64,000 bases of DNA from Vibrio sp. RE88 (GTDB lineage Bacteria; Pseudomonadota; Gammaproteobacteria; Enterobacterales; Vibrionaceae). Positions 44,683-53,319 of the stretch are shown piece after piece. A model generated the notes under the pieces. That model saw only the letters and a list, made by a program, of their open reading frames with translations, was not told where the DNA came from and made no database searches. Where the stretch lies: positions 186,001 to 250,000 of the forward strand of contig NZ_VTYQ01000006.1 in the NCBI RefSeq assembly GCF_013113835.1, read 5' to 3'. The position numbers and the translations under genes were made by a program. Position 1 is the stretch's first letter. The number at the start of each line of letters is the position of its first letter.

Positions 44683-45726
44683 ATGGAGCTTGACATATTT
44701 AACCCTTCCAGACAGTTACGTCGAGCAGTCTTGTTCTGGCTAAGTATGCTTCTTGCCCTGATGTCATTGATTATCGCCACTATTAATGTCTTTTTTGGCG
44801 TTTATCATCTCTTGGCCATCATTCAGAGTCTTTTTTGTAGCTTTTCTCTTTACGTCGCTTTTAATAGCTACCGAAGTTCTGCCTCTCTTTTCCTCTCAAA
44901 CTGTTACGTCTATAGCATCATAGGTTTGGTTTATTTCACGACATTGGTGTACCCGATAGAGAATGGTTTGTTCCTCTGGAGTTTCCTCTACCCTGTTTTG
45001 TTTTATCTTATTCTGGGTAAACGGTACGGATTTGTCGCAACCTTGATTGGCTTCGTTAGTCAGCTATTCCTTGTAGTTGATAAATCGTTCGTGGATGGCG
45101 TTGTCAGCTATTTAGGGCTCATCGTGAACTTTGCGCTCGCCTATCTCAGCGTCTGGCTAGCTAGCCACATTCTTGAAGTCAAACGTAAGACATCAGAAGC
45201 TTCACTGGGGCAACTTGCTTCACGCGATGCTCTCACCAGTGTCTATAATCGCCACGCCCTGATTCATAACTTTGACCGCTACCGACAGGAAAGCGAAAAA
45301 TTGCCTTTGTCGCTTCTGGTTTTGGACTTGGATTACTTTAAACAGGTCAATGACGAATTCGGCCATGATATTGGTGATAAGGTGCTCGTTCAGACAGCTG
45401 CACTAATTGATGGATTAAGTGATGAACACTTGGTGTATCGCATTGGTGGGGAAGAGTTCTGCATCGCTCTGCACAATACCAATATTCAACACGCCATGAT
45501 TAAAGCTGAGCAAATCCGAATGGCGATTGAACGTTACCGATTCAACAGTAAAGAGCAACCCATCACACTAACAGCAAGCATTGGTATATATCAGTGCGAT
45601 TTATACAACGATCTAGAAAGCGTACTAAAAGAAGCAGATAAAGAGCTGTATAAAGCCAAGAAGAACGGGCGCAACCAAGTCATGGTGTGCAATCAAAAAG
45701 AGCAAGCCATGATGACCTGCTCTTAA
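44683..45726 (+). CDS. Membrane-bound diguanylate cyclase (GGDEF family)
   Basis: This 347-residue inner-membrane enzyme makes cyclic di-GMP. About six membrane segments fill residues ~15-165, and a GGDEF domain occupies ~185-340. The active loop is intact as RIGGEEF (near 255), with substrate-binding DLDYFKQVNDEFGHDIGD upstream. The inhibitory RxxD site, normally five residues before the loop, is not present (the aligned residues read SDEH), so product inhibition through that site is not expected. The sensor half resembles no ligand-binding domain that I recognise. Single gene. Confidence 0.92.
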   Translation: MELDIFNPSRQLRRAVLFWLSMLLALMSLIIATINVFFGVYHLLAIIQSLFCSFSLYVAFNSYRSSASLFLSNCYVYSIIGLVYFTTLVYPIENGLFLWSFLYPVLFYLILGKRYGFVATLIGFVSQLFLVVDKSFVDGVVSYLGLIVNFALAYLSVWLASHILEVKRKTSEASLGQLASRDALTSVYNRHALIHNFDRYRQESEKLPLSLLVLDLDYFKQVNDEFGHDIGDKVLVQTAALIDGLSDEHLVYRIGGEEFCIALHNTNIQHAMIKAEQIRMAIERYRFNSKEQPITLTASIGIYQCDLYNDLESVLKEADKELYKAKKNGRNQVMVCNQKEQAMMTCS

Positions 45727-45746
45727 TCACTGTTACTTACCGATGA

Positions 45747-46412
45747 CTACTCATCTATTCCATCTTCATCAAACACAACATTGTAGTTTTCTGTATAAGT
45801 GCACTGTGGCTGACGGCTGCAGGTAAAGAAACGACGGCCTTTAAACTCACCTTGAGAGGCAGTCTTAATCACCATTGGGCTGCCACAGCGCTTACAGAAA
45901 CGGATCTCTTTCTCCGGTTCAATCAAATCAATATGAGACGCCAGTAGACGGCGCAGCTTACCAACCTGATAGCTGTGCTTAACTGAAGTGCCGATCAAAG
46001 GAATACCTGACGATTTACACACGTGCATTAATAGCTTCTGGCGCTCTATTTTGCCTTTGTCGAGCGTCCTGCCATCGTCCAGTTCTATTGCTACACGAAC
46101 CTGAAGTGTGCGTGGGTCGCAAACTACGTAATCAAAGTAACTCTTGGCAATGCGGTTGTTGGCAATAAACCACTGCTTTTTATCGGTAGCCAGTGGGGCA
46201 ACAATGTTTGCCATGTTCACTTTAGCCATAACAACACCGTGCTGGCCTACCGCAGTCATCAGAGCATTGTAAAATGCCGATTCCTGCATATTCATCAAAG
46301 GGCCTTTTTTCTTATAGGCGCTGTCTTTTAATTCATCTTGTTTCAAATAACGCTTTTGTACAAAGACAAAAAATAAAACCAACAAAACGACAACGATGAA
46401 AACACTTTCCAT
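45747..46412 (-). CDS. DUF2726 protein with topoisomerase-type zinc finger
   Basis: This 221-residue protein has an N-terminal membrane anchor (~3-17), a DUF2726 domain (~40-160, restriction-endonuclease-like fold by family knowledge, with VVCDPRTLQVRVAIELDDGRT and QKLLMHVCKSSGIPLIGT) and a C-terminal four-cysteine zinc finger of the topoisomerase I type (CKRCGSPMV...FFTCSRQPQC). The combination suggests a membrane-attached nucleic-acid-binding protein, but its role is unknown. It lies convergent to the cyclase gene with 20 bases between stops. Confidence 0.82.
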   Translation of the reverse strand: MESVFIVVVLLVLFFVFVQKRYLKQDELKDSAYKKKGPLMNMQESAFYNALMTAVGQHGVVMAKVNMANIVAPLATDKKQWFIANNRIAKSYFDYVVCDPRTLQVRVAIELDDGRTLDKGKIERQKLLMHVCKSSGIPLIGTSVKHSYQVGKLRRLLASHIDLIEPEKEIRFCKRCGSPMVIKTASQGEFKGRRFFTCSRQPQCTYTENYNVVFDEDGIDE

Positions 46413-46510
46413 TTCGCTTTAACTACTCCCACCACTGAGGAAATGCATGAAACTCTTAAAGAATTTATACGCTAACTTGGTGGATATGTCAGTTTTTATG
46501 TAGGAATGGC

Positions 46511-47317
46511 TTATTGTTTGTGGGATCCAGCCTCGGGTAAAGCCAGATTGATCACTACCCGCTCATCCGGCTTAATTTGTTCATACGTCCGTTGCCAGTA
46601 CTTACGAACCAATCGATCTATCAAGCCACTGGCTTTGGCTTGCTTTAACGCGTGTTCCAAAATAGGTCGATAACTCGCTGCTTCATCAGATAGATAAAAA
46701 TAGAAGTCTTTTTCGTAATTTAAAAGGAGGCGTTGCTCTATCGCTAGGTGGGGGTTTTGTGTTGCTTCTGCCAGTATTTCGGTCATGCCTCTCGGGAAGT
46801 AGTTCACATCGCCTTTTGGGGTGAGCTTGGAGTAAAGAGAGCGCCACTCTCCATCTTCTAAATGCACAGGCAGTTGATTGGCTTGCCAAACCTCTACATC
46901 GTACCATTGCATTCCCATCCCTGCGATTAGCCCCGAGTCCTGCAAGTCTTTCAGATTTCTGATTGCGTTGAACTCATTCTGTAGTTGAGGTGGAATAAGT
47001 AGCACACGCTTACCAATTAGACCATTGGTTAACGGTACCCTAACTGGTACATAATGCTGATTTCTTTCTTCTGTCTCAATCAGCCAAGTTAGAGATAGCC
47101 GATTACTTTCCACCATTTTAGTCGAACGTTTCTGAGGAATGTGCTCTTGAGGCGTCGATATAGTGACAGCGTAACCTACAGCATCCAACGCTGTGTACAG
47201 CAACTCGTGATAGAAGACGTGCCCACCATCCATCTGCGATGGCAAAGTAAGCACAATTTCATCTTTAGCAAAAACGTGCTGGCATATCATGCACAGCAAA
47301 ATGACGACTATACGCAT
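46511..47317 (-). CDS. Periplasmic solute-binding-like protein
   Basis: This 268-residue exported protein has a signal peptide (~1-17, ending VFA) and resembles the SBP_bac_3 class only distantly; the ending GLIDRLVRKYWQ and YRPILEHALKQAKASG are the C-terminal helices found in such proteins. It has no transporter genes nearby and stands 31 bases downstream of a second binding-protein-like gene on the same strand. Many such orphan proteins in Vibrio may feed sensors rather than transporters. Ligand unknown. Confidence 0.65.
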   Translation of the reverse strand: MRIVVILLCMICQHVFAKDEIVLTLPSQMDGGHVFYHELLYTALDAVGYAVTISTPQEHIPQKRSTKMVESNRLSLTWLIETEERNQHYVPVRVPLTNGLIGKRVLLIPPQLQNEFNAIRNLKDLQDSGLIAGMGMQWYDVEVWQANQLPVHLEDGEWRSLYSKLTPKGDVNYFPRGMTEILAEATQNPHLAIEQRLLLNYEKDFYFYLSDEAASYRPILEHALKQAKASGLIDRLVRKYWQRTYEQIKPDERVVINLALPEAGSHKQ

Positions 47318-47348
47318 ACCGCTTCCTGGTTTCTTGAACTATAAAGCA

Positions 47349-48110
47349 TCAGCGATAGGTATCGACAATCTCCTGATACTTAGACATCCCCGCTTCATCG
47401 ACGGTATTCTTCATTTCATCGATGCCACGTTGCAGCTGCTCAGTTAATTTTTCATCTACCGCTAAGTTAAAAGCGTAGTAGAGTTCTCCTTCTCTGAGTA
47501 CAAACACGGCTTCAAAATCGCTGGTGTCATAGCCGATTTGCTTTATCCACCACTTAGCGACATTTTCTTCATATGCCCATAGATCAATACGTTCCTTCGC
47601 TAACTGCTGAGCCAAGGTCTCTGCGACGGAGTTTTCTTGCATTGAGTCTCTTGGCACGCCAAGCTCTAACATCAACTGTTCACCCACGTCGTCGCGAATA
47701 ACTCCGATTCGGTATTGAGCAAAGTCCATTGTGTTCTCAATACTGATCTGGCGCGATTTTTTCGCCATTACGACGATCCGCGTTGTACTCAAAGGCCCAA
47801 CCCATTGGAACAAGTGTTCACGCAGCCTTGTTCTGGTGGTCGAAAACAGTACCGTGTCAGGTTTGATCAAGGTGGTTCGATATGCCCTAGCCCACGGTTG
47901 AACCTTGATATCTTCTTTCTTGATTTCTATCCCTTGAGATTTAGCTGCAGCAGTCAGCAAATCGATCGAAATGCCTTTTGTTTCGCCATCTTGGGTAAAG
48001 TTATACGGGGGGTACTCTTCGGTCAAAAACTGAAGTTCATTGAGCTCTATCGCTCCAATCGGAAATGAGAAAAACAAGAGCGATAAAGACAGGCTGATTA
48101 AGGATTTCAT
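47349..48110 (-). CDS. Periplasmic solute-binding protein, SBP_bac_3 family
   Basis: This 253-residue exported protein has a signal peptide ending FPIGA near residue 20. The fold start LQFLTEEYPPYNFTQDGETKGISIDLL (first ~30 residues of the mature part) is typical of family-3 polar amino acid binding proteins, and QYRIGVIRDDVGEQLM starts the second lobe. No ABC permease or ATPase is adjacent. It is the first of two such genes and lies downstream of a two-component regulator gene, so a sensory or accessory role is possible. Confidence 0.78.
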   Translation of the reverse strand: MKSLISLSLSLLFFSFPIGAIELNELQFLTEEYPPYNFTQDGETKGISIDLLTAAAKSQGIEIKKEDIKVQPWARAYRTTLIKPDTVLFSTTRTRLREHLFQWVGPLSTTRIVVMAKKSRQISIENTMDFAQYRIGVIRDDVGEQLMLELGVPRDSMQENSVAETLAQQLAKERIDLWAYEENVAKWWIKQIGYDTSDFEAVFVLREGELYYAFNLAVDEKLTEQLQRGIDEMKNTVDEAGMSKYQEIVDTYR

Positions 48111-48218
48111 AGCCGCCTCTAATAGTAACTAATATTATATCTATCAATAAAACTCTAGAGGTGGATACAAAATACGTCTAGGTAATTTGGGTGAGAATTA
48201 TCTAATCGAAAGTTGTAG

Positions 48219-48899
48219 TTATGATCGTTTGTAGCAGCGCTCGGGTCTCCCGACCGTACCGTAGTTAAGATCAGCCACTAATTCACCAGAGCTGATAAGG
48301 TATTCTAGATAGCGTCTAGCGGTTGTACGGCTCGCACCAATGCGCTCTCCTGCCTCGTCTGCTGTCATACTTTCTGCACCAGAAAACAACGCACGTATTT
48401 TGTCGAGAGTGACACTGTCGATACCCTTAGGCAACCTTTGAACACTGGGTTCTGCTGTAGATGGGCTCTGTAGCATCTTGTCCACCAAGTTTTGGTCAAG
48501 ATCCGAAGCGCTCGTGAACTGATGCTTTTGTACTACGTATTTCTTCAATGCCGCTTCCAGCCTAGGGAATACAACAGGCTTAAGTAGATAGTCGACGACA
48601 CCACCACGCATCGCCTGCTGCAGTGTATCGACATCACGAGCTGCGGTAATAAGAATGACATCGCAGCCTTGGTTACGGGCACGCAGTTCCTGTAAAAGCT
48701 CCAACCCTGTTCCATCCGGAAGATACACATCAAGTAGCAAGAGATCTGGGCTAAGCACATCAAGCTGGATCTCGGCTTCGACTTTCGTCGTGGCAATTCC
48801 GATCACCTCATAGCCTTCCATCTGCTCCAGATAACGCTGATGCAATTGAGCAATGTTGAGATCGTCTTCAATAATCATCACTCGTGTTACGGACGTCAT
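48219..48899 (-). CDS. Response regulator of the DcuR/CitB/DpiA family
   Basis: This 226-residue regulator has a receiver domain (acidic EDD near 11-13, phosphoacceptor in LLLLDVYLPDGTGLELL near 56, lysine in DYLLKPVVFPRL near 106) and a C-terminal helix-turn-helix of the CitB kind (ADEAGERIGASRTTARRYLEYL). It overlaps the kinase gene by four bases (ATGA), so translation is coupled. The group responds to C4-dicarboxylates or citrate, but no such transporter or metabolic gene is in the window. Confidence 0.9.
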   Translation of the reverse strand: MTSVTRVMIIEDDLNIAQLHQRYLEQMEGYEVIGIATTKVEAEIQLDVLSPDLLLLDVYLPDGTGLELLQELRARNQGCDVILITAARDVDTLQQAMRGGVVDYLLKPVVFPRLEAALKKYVVQKHQFTSASDLDQNLVDKMLQSPSTAEPSVQRLPKGIDSVTLDKIRALFSGAESMTADEAGERIGASRTTARRYLEYLISSGELVADLNYGTVGRPERCYKRS

Positions 48900-50515
48900 A
48901 CCAGCTCTTCCTTCGGTAAATACACTGTCATTCTAGCTCCATGCTGTTCGTTATTCGTGATTTCCAATGCGCCGTGGTAGCGCACTGCTAATTCATTCAC
49001 TAAGTAAAGGCCCACCCCTCGGGTCGCCTTATCTTTGGTCGACACTCCTCGTTCAACCAAATGCTCGATAGAGAGCTCTTCGGGTAAACCACAACCTTGA
49101 TCCGTGACTTCGAGAATGATTTCATTCCCAAAATCGCCAATAGAAACTTCAATTTGTCTTCGTACTGGGGCAAACATCGCATCCAAAGTAATCGCACTGC
49201 GCGTGGCATCAAAGGCGTTATCAATAAGGTTGCCCAGAATAGTCACAAGATCTTCTGCATTAATCCGCTCAGGCAGAGGTTCAAGTCGGGAGCCCTCTTC
49301 GACGATAAGTTCAAGTCCCAGCTCTCGGGCACGCTCCGTCTTACCCAGCAGCATGCCGGCGATCAATGGCTCTTTAACGGTTTCACGTAAGAACTCAATC
49401 AAAGATTGGTAATGCGCGGTTTCCTGGCCAATCAGATGCTGAACCGCGTCCAGCTCACCCATTTGAACCATACCACTGATAGTGTTCAGCTTATTACGAT
49501 GTTCATGAGTCTGAGAGCGAAGCATCTCTGCGTACTCTTTGGTTTTCGCTAGCTGCTCAGAAAGTTCATTTAACTCATCCCTCAAGCGAAAGCTCGATAC
49601 GGCCCCCACCACTTTTCCTTCAACAATAATCGGGCTGCGGTTTGCAATTAATCTTTGCTTGTTGAGATAAAGATTTATGTCGTGATCGGTGTGGGCTGTC
49701 GTCAGAACAGTATGAAGGTCACTCTCAGGCAATACTTCTCTTAACGGCTTATTCAGACATTGAGACTTTTCCAAACCCAATATGTGGCACGCACTCTTGT
49801 TAATTGAACGCAGCTTGCCTGACTGATCGATGCTCAAAATGCCTTCTTTAAGTGTTTCCATCGTCACGTCTAACTCAACGTACAAACGACCGATTTCTTC
49901 AGGTTCAAAGCCAAGGATAGCTTTCTGGAAACGCCGAGACGCATAGCTTGAAACAATAGCGTTCGCCGCAACCACCAATAACGCCATCAAAATCAGAAAT
50001 ATCAGAAAGGGTTCAAGTCGATCCTGAAGACGGTCAATGAGATAGCCAACCGATACCACTCCAATGATATTGCCATCCGCATCAAAAACGGCGGCTTTGC
50101 CTCGAACGGAGTAACCCAATGAGCCTTGGGCAAAAGAAACGTATTTCTTACCTTCAACCAGAGCACGATTGTTGTCGCCCCCTTTCATTGGTTTACCAAT
50201 ACGTTCGTCAATGGGGTGGATGATACGAATGCCGTCTTTATCGCCAATCACAATAAACGCGGCACCAATTAACTCGGTAAGATTACGATAACGAAGCTGG
50301 TATTCTGAACCGCCACCATCTTCTATCATTTTGACGACAAAAGGAGAGTTTGCCAGAAATGAGGCGACACCAAGCGCTTGCTTCCCCATCTTTTCTTCCT
50401 GCTCTTGCTTAACGTAGAAGAAACCTGCGGCAGCAAGCAACAGCAACTCAATCAAGCCAGAAAGCGTCATGATAATCAGCATTCGCTTGCGAAAACTGAT
50501 ACTACTCCATTTCAT
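48896..50515 (-). CDS. Sensor histidine kinase of the DcuS/CitA/DpiB family
   Basis: This kinase of about 539 residues has a membrane span at ~15-35, a periplasmic Cache/PDC sensor domain (~40-170, with the GIRIIHPIDERIGKPM segment typical of the group), a second span (~170-190), a PAS domain (~215-310), a short phosphoacceptor helix with LRSQTHEHRNKLNTI and an ATPase domain with NLIDNAFDA and GVGLYLVNELA. The start at 50515 is chosen because GGGAG lies five bases upstream; an ATG four codons earlier (50527) is also open. The ligand is probably a di- or tricarboxylate. Confidence 0.9.
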   Translation of the reverse strand: MKWSSISFRKRMLIIMTLSGLIELLLLAAAGFFYVKQEQEEKMGKQALGVASFLANSPFVVKMIEDGGGSEYQLRYRNLTELIGAAFIVIGDKDGIRIIHPIDERIGKPMKGGDNNRALVEGKKYVSFAQGSLGYSVRGKAAVFDADGNIIGVVSVGYLIDRLQDRLEPFLIFLILMALLVVAANAIVSSYASRRFQKAILGFEPEEIGRLYVELDVTMETLKEGILSIDQSGKLRSINKSACHILGLEKSQCLNKPLREVLPESDLHTVLTTAHTDHDINLYLNKQRLIANRSPIIVEGKVVGAVSSFRLRDELNELSEQLAKTKEYAEMLRSQTHEHRNKLNTISGMVQMGELDAVQHLIGQETAHYQSLIEFLRETVKEPLIAGMLLGKTERARELGLELIVEEGSRLEPLPERINAEDLVTILGNLIDNAFDATRSAITLDAMFAPVRRQIEVSIGDFGNEIILEVTDQGCGLPEELSIEHLVERGVSTKDKATRGVGLYLVNELAVRYHGALEITNNEQHGARMTVYLPKEELV

Positions 50516-50862
50516 AAACTCTCCCATTTAACCTAGCGAGGCTAACATCCAATTAACACTTATACGAGTTACTGGGCGCTATTTTGTGAAGCCTACAATC
50601 CTAATCATTGCGTGCTGTTATTGAGTGACTCACAACGATTCGCTTTGTGTGTTATTTGATAGTTTTAAACACACTTTTATATAAAACCAATGGAATAGTT
50701 GATTTTGATCACAAGAGTTTTAGAACATTTTTTGTACTGCCCACTTATTTTGACTGTATAATTATTGAGCACAGAAAGTGCAGGAACGCTAGAAGTGGGC
50801 AGTGAGCACCAATAAAAACACGATAAATAACTGTCTACGACACAATGTCAGAGGGAAAGACG
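50516..50862. other. Divergent promoter region between the DcuS-like kinase and the small gene
   Basis: The region holds a TTGATTTTGATCAC site (50699-50712) and a perfect TATAAT (about 50756-50761) on the plus strand, suggesting a promoter for the small rightward gene. No other element is seen. Confidence 0.5.
50699..50712 (+). promoter_or_regulatory. FNR/CRP-like site upstream of the small gene
   Basis: TTGATTTTGATCAC fits TTGAT-N4-ATCAA at nine of ten positions. The centre is about 62 bases before the start point implied by the TATAAT at 50756, a usual class-I activator distance. Identity of the activator (FNR or CRP) cannot be settled from the site. Confidence 0.5.
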
Positions 50863-51087
50863 ATGAAACGGGATATGTTTGGCATCTGCCTGTCAAAATC
50901 TATGCTGTCACGTAATCTGTCCAGCACCTTTACTCATGTAAGGGCCTATGAAAAATCCAACTTAGATAACGACGTGAAGGTTATGCATGCCTTCCCACAA
51001 TTATCCGGGCAGGAGTTGCTGACGACGATTAAATCCTCCAAGCGATTACTATGGCGAGCGGAATATGTCTGCTTAAGCCAAAAGTAA
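50863..51087 (+). CDS. Small hypothetical protein
   Basis: This 74-residue protein (MKRDMFGICLSKSMLSRNLS...) matches no family that I recognise. No signal peptide or membrane segment is evident; it is basic, with two cysteines. Support for a real gene: a purine-rich ribosome site AGAGGGAAAG six bases before ATG, a promoter-like TATAAT and FNR/CRP-like site upstream, and a strong terminator just after the stop. An ATG six codons upstream is less likely. Confidence 0.6.
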   Translation: MKRDMFGICLSKSMLSRNLSSTFTHVRAYEKSNLDNDVKVMHAFPQLSGQELLTTIKSSKRLLWRAEYVCLSQK

Positions 51088-51095
51088 ACGACAAC

Positions 51096-51124
51096 AAAAA
51101 GGGAAGCAAATTGCTTCCCTTTTT
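51096..51124. terminator. Bidirectional terminator between the small gene and the TPR gene
   Basis: AAAAAGGGAAGC / GCTTCCCTTTTT with loop AAATT lies between convergent stops, with U-runs in both directions. Confidence 0.92.
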
Positions 51125-51131
51125 TAATCGA

Positions 51132-52301
51132 TTACCCTGTCGTCTGTTGAGCGGCAGCCCTAAGTTGAGACAAGTATTTAATCCAACTCTTCGCCTGACT
51201 TGATGGTTCGATATTGTTGGCTCTTTTCGCTTGCACCAGCGCTTTCTCAAGCAGATTCAATTTGTACAAAGCACGCGTTTTGGCCAGCGCCACGTCCGCA
51301 TCACGGCCTTTCACTTTATCTAGCACCGACAACGAATCTTTGTAATAGCCTTGCTGAACCATGAGCTGAGCGACACTCCAGTTATACTTAGCGTCTTTCT
51401 TGGCCGCTAACTTCCAGATAGACAAAGATTTATCCCACTCTTTTGCCAACTGCCAGTAAGTGGCCTGCTCCGATAACAACTGAACATCCGTTTGCGCTTC
51501 ATCCAGCTCACTTATTTCAATCGCGGCCCTTTCTGGGATACCACGTTTGGCATACATCTGGGCCAGCATACGTCTGTCGCTCTGGCTCAACGGTAACCCA
51601 TTGATCTTTGCAAGAGCCAAGGTATCAAGCGCCTCTTTGTCCTTGCCGACTTTCATTTGCAAGCCAACCAGTTGGCGCCACCAGCTCAGTTTCTCTGGCT
51701 GGATACTGATGAGTAACTCAAGGGTCGGAATAGCTGCGCTCCAGCGTTTCAGCTCAAGCTGTGCTCCCAGCTTGAGTGATAGCGGTTGAAGAATCTCTTT
51801 TTTCTCCACCTTTAGGTACTTATCGACCGCAGGTACCACTTTATCCCACTGCTCTAGTTGATAGTGCGACTGAGCAATTCGCAACCACAAATCCTGAGCT
51901 TTTTGGGTTTCAGGTACAGACTTAACTAACTGGTAATAGTGCTTAAGCGCCTTGGCAAACTGCTGGTCATTCAGATATAGGTCCGCCAGCATACGTTGGC
52001 TGATCCATGCCTGTTCATCACGCAGTAAACCACTTTCAACCGCATACTCCATTTTCGAAATAGCTTGCTTGGTGTTGCCATCTTGCCAGTAGAAAACCGC
52101 CAACATACGAGCGACAAACGCTTTGTCGTAGTCGCGCGAGATGTCGATTTCTTTAAGTAAAGTAATCGCCTCTTTCAGCTGCTCTTCCTGAGCGAGTTCA
52201 TTGGCTTTCTGAACACGAACCGCAGTGTATTGAGTCAGCTCCTGAGCCGCGGTTAATGGCGAAGCCAGAAGCAAAGCGATAAGGGCTAATCGTTTCATCA
52301 T
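51132..52301 (-). CDS. TPR-repeat protein of the TonB2 operon
   Basis: This 389-residue exported protein has a signal peptide (~1-19, ending LTAA) and tetratricopeptide-like helix pairs over most of the rest, with repeated patterns such as AFVARMLAVFYWQDGNTKQA and QRMLADLYLNDQQFAKALKHY. A homologue closes the TonB2 operon in V. cholerae and other vibrios. Its role in energy transduction is not established; a periplasmic scaffold is likely. It overlaps the tonB2 stop by four bases. Confidence 0.85.
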   Translation of the reverse strand: MMKRLALIALLLASPLTAAQELTQYTAVRVQKANELAQEEQLKEAITLLKEIDISRDYDKAFVARMLAVFYWQDGNTKQAISKMEYAVESGLLRDEQAWISQRMLADLYLNDQQFAKALKHYYQLVKSVPETQKAQDLWLRIAQSHYQLEQWDKVVPAVDKYLKVEKKEILQPLSLKLGAQLELKRWSAAIPTLELLISIQPEKLSWWRQLVGLQMKVGKDKEALDTLALAKINGLPLSQSDRRMLAQMYAKRGIPERAAIEISELDEAQTDVQLLSEQATYWQLAKEWDKSLSIWKLAAKKDAKYNWSVAQLMVQQGYYKDSLSVLDKVKGRDADVALAKTRALYKLNLLEKALVQAKRANNIEPSSQAKSWIKYLSQLRAAAQQTTG

Positions 52302-52915
52302 TTGGCTAACTTAAACTCCAGTCTCACAGTTTGGTTTTCCTGAGCTACAGCGGTTCCATCCACCACTTTAGGCTGATACTTCCACTTCTGAAGCGCCTGT
52401 ATTGCATTACGCTCAAACATACGCTTCGGATTAGCTTCGACGATATCGATATCTCTCGGCTTACCCGTTGGATCGATAGTGAACTTCAGGATCACATAGC
52501 CTTCTGCTTTACGCTTCAAGGCTTTAGCTGGATAACGCGGTTCGACTCGATATAAAGGCATGACTTGTTGGTTGACGCCAAAGTCACCAAACGTTGGTGC
52601 GCTGATCGCCAAACCTTCAATGCTGGTATTCAGACTAAGCGACGGCTGCGAAATCGGTGAAATTTGCGACAATTCAGTATTGGCTTGGGAAGTTGGCATC
52701 TGCTCTGGTACTTCTGGTGCTTTCGGCTGCTCTGGCACCGTTCGCTGGCGACGTTGAACATCCTGCTCATTTTCCACCATCACCATATTAAAGCTCAGCG
52801 ACTCGCTTGGCTCAGGAGCTCTGCGATGACCGCTGTCCACCATCCATGCCATAAAGCTGAAAATAGCTAACGCACATGCGGCAGCCAGTGGCGTTGCAAT
52901 TAACAAACGTCCCAC
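52298..52915 (-). CDS. tonB2: TonB2 energy-transducing protein
   Basis: This 205-residue protein is anchored by an N-terminal membrane helix (~7-25), with a proline-rich periplasmic linker (EQPKAPEVPEQMP) and a C-terminal TonB domain (~125-205) containing VEPRYPAKALKRKAEGYVIL and AIQALQKWKYQP. It passes the energy of the ExbB2-ExbD2 proton channel to outer-membrane receptors. The linker is shorter than in TonB1-type proteins, as usual for TonB2. GTG start overlapping the exbD2 stop (TAGTG). Confidence 0.92.
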   Translation of the reverse strand: MGRLLIATPLAAACALAIFSFMAWMVDSGHRRAPEPSESLSFNMVMVENEQDVQRRQRTVPEQPKAPEVPEQMPTSQANTELSQISPISQPSLSLNTSIEGLAISAPTFGDFGVNQQVMPLYRVEPRYPAKALKRKAEGYVILKFTIDPTGKPRDIDIVEANPKRMFERNAIQALQKWKYQPKVVDGTAVAQENQTVRLEFKLAK

Positions 52916-53319
52916 TACTTCTTCTCCGCCGCCAACGCTATGTTCTTAACGCCTGCCCCTTTCGCCGCATCCATTACTTTCACTACAGTACCGCTGTAGG
53001 CATGTTCATCTGCCTGAATGACCAGCGAAGCATCAGGTTTATCCAACAACAAGTGCTCTAGTGTCGCTTGTACACGTTCAATATCAACGTTGCGCTTATC
53101 AATATAAATGTCGTTTGCAGAAGTCACCGCGACAAAAATGCCCGCGTCTTTCTGACTCACCACATTAGATGCCTGAGGGCGATTCACTTCAACACCAGAT
53201 TCACGTACGAACGAGCTAGTGACGATGAAGAAGATCAACATGATAAAAACGATATCAAGCATAGAAGTCAGGTCAATCTGAGCTTCATCTTGTTTATGGT
53301 GACGTCGACCGAGTCTCAT
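52915..53319 (-). CDS. exbD2: ExbD2, TonB system proton-channel subunit
   Basis: This 134-residue inner-membrane protein has one span (~20-42) holding the proton-carrying aspartate in IDLTSMLDIVFIMLIFFIVT, and a periplasmic domain. The pattern and length are standard for ExbD/TolR. It overlaps exbB2 by four bases and tonB2 by one. Confidence 0.94.
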   Translation of the reverse strand: MRLGRRHHKQDEAQIDLTSMLDIVFIMLIFFIVTSSFVRESGVEVNRPQASNVVSQKDAGIFVAVTSANDIYIDKRNVDIERVQATLEHLLLDKPDASLVIQADEHAYSGTVVKVMDAAKGAGVKNIALAAEKK

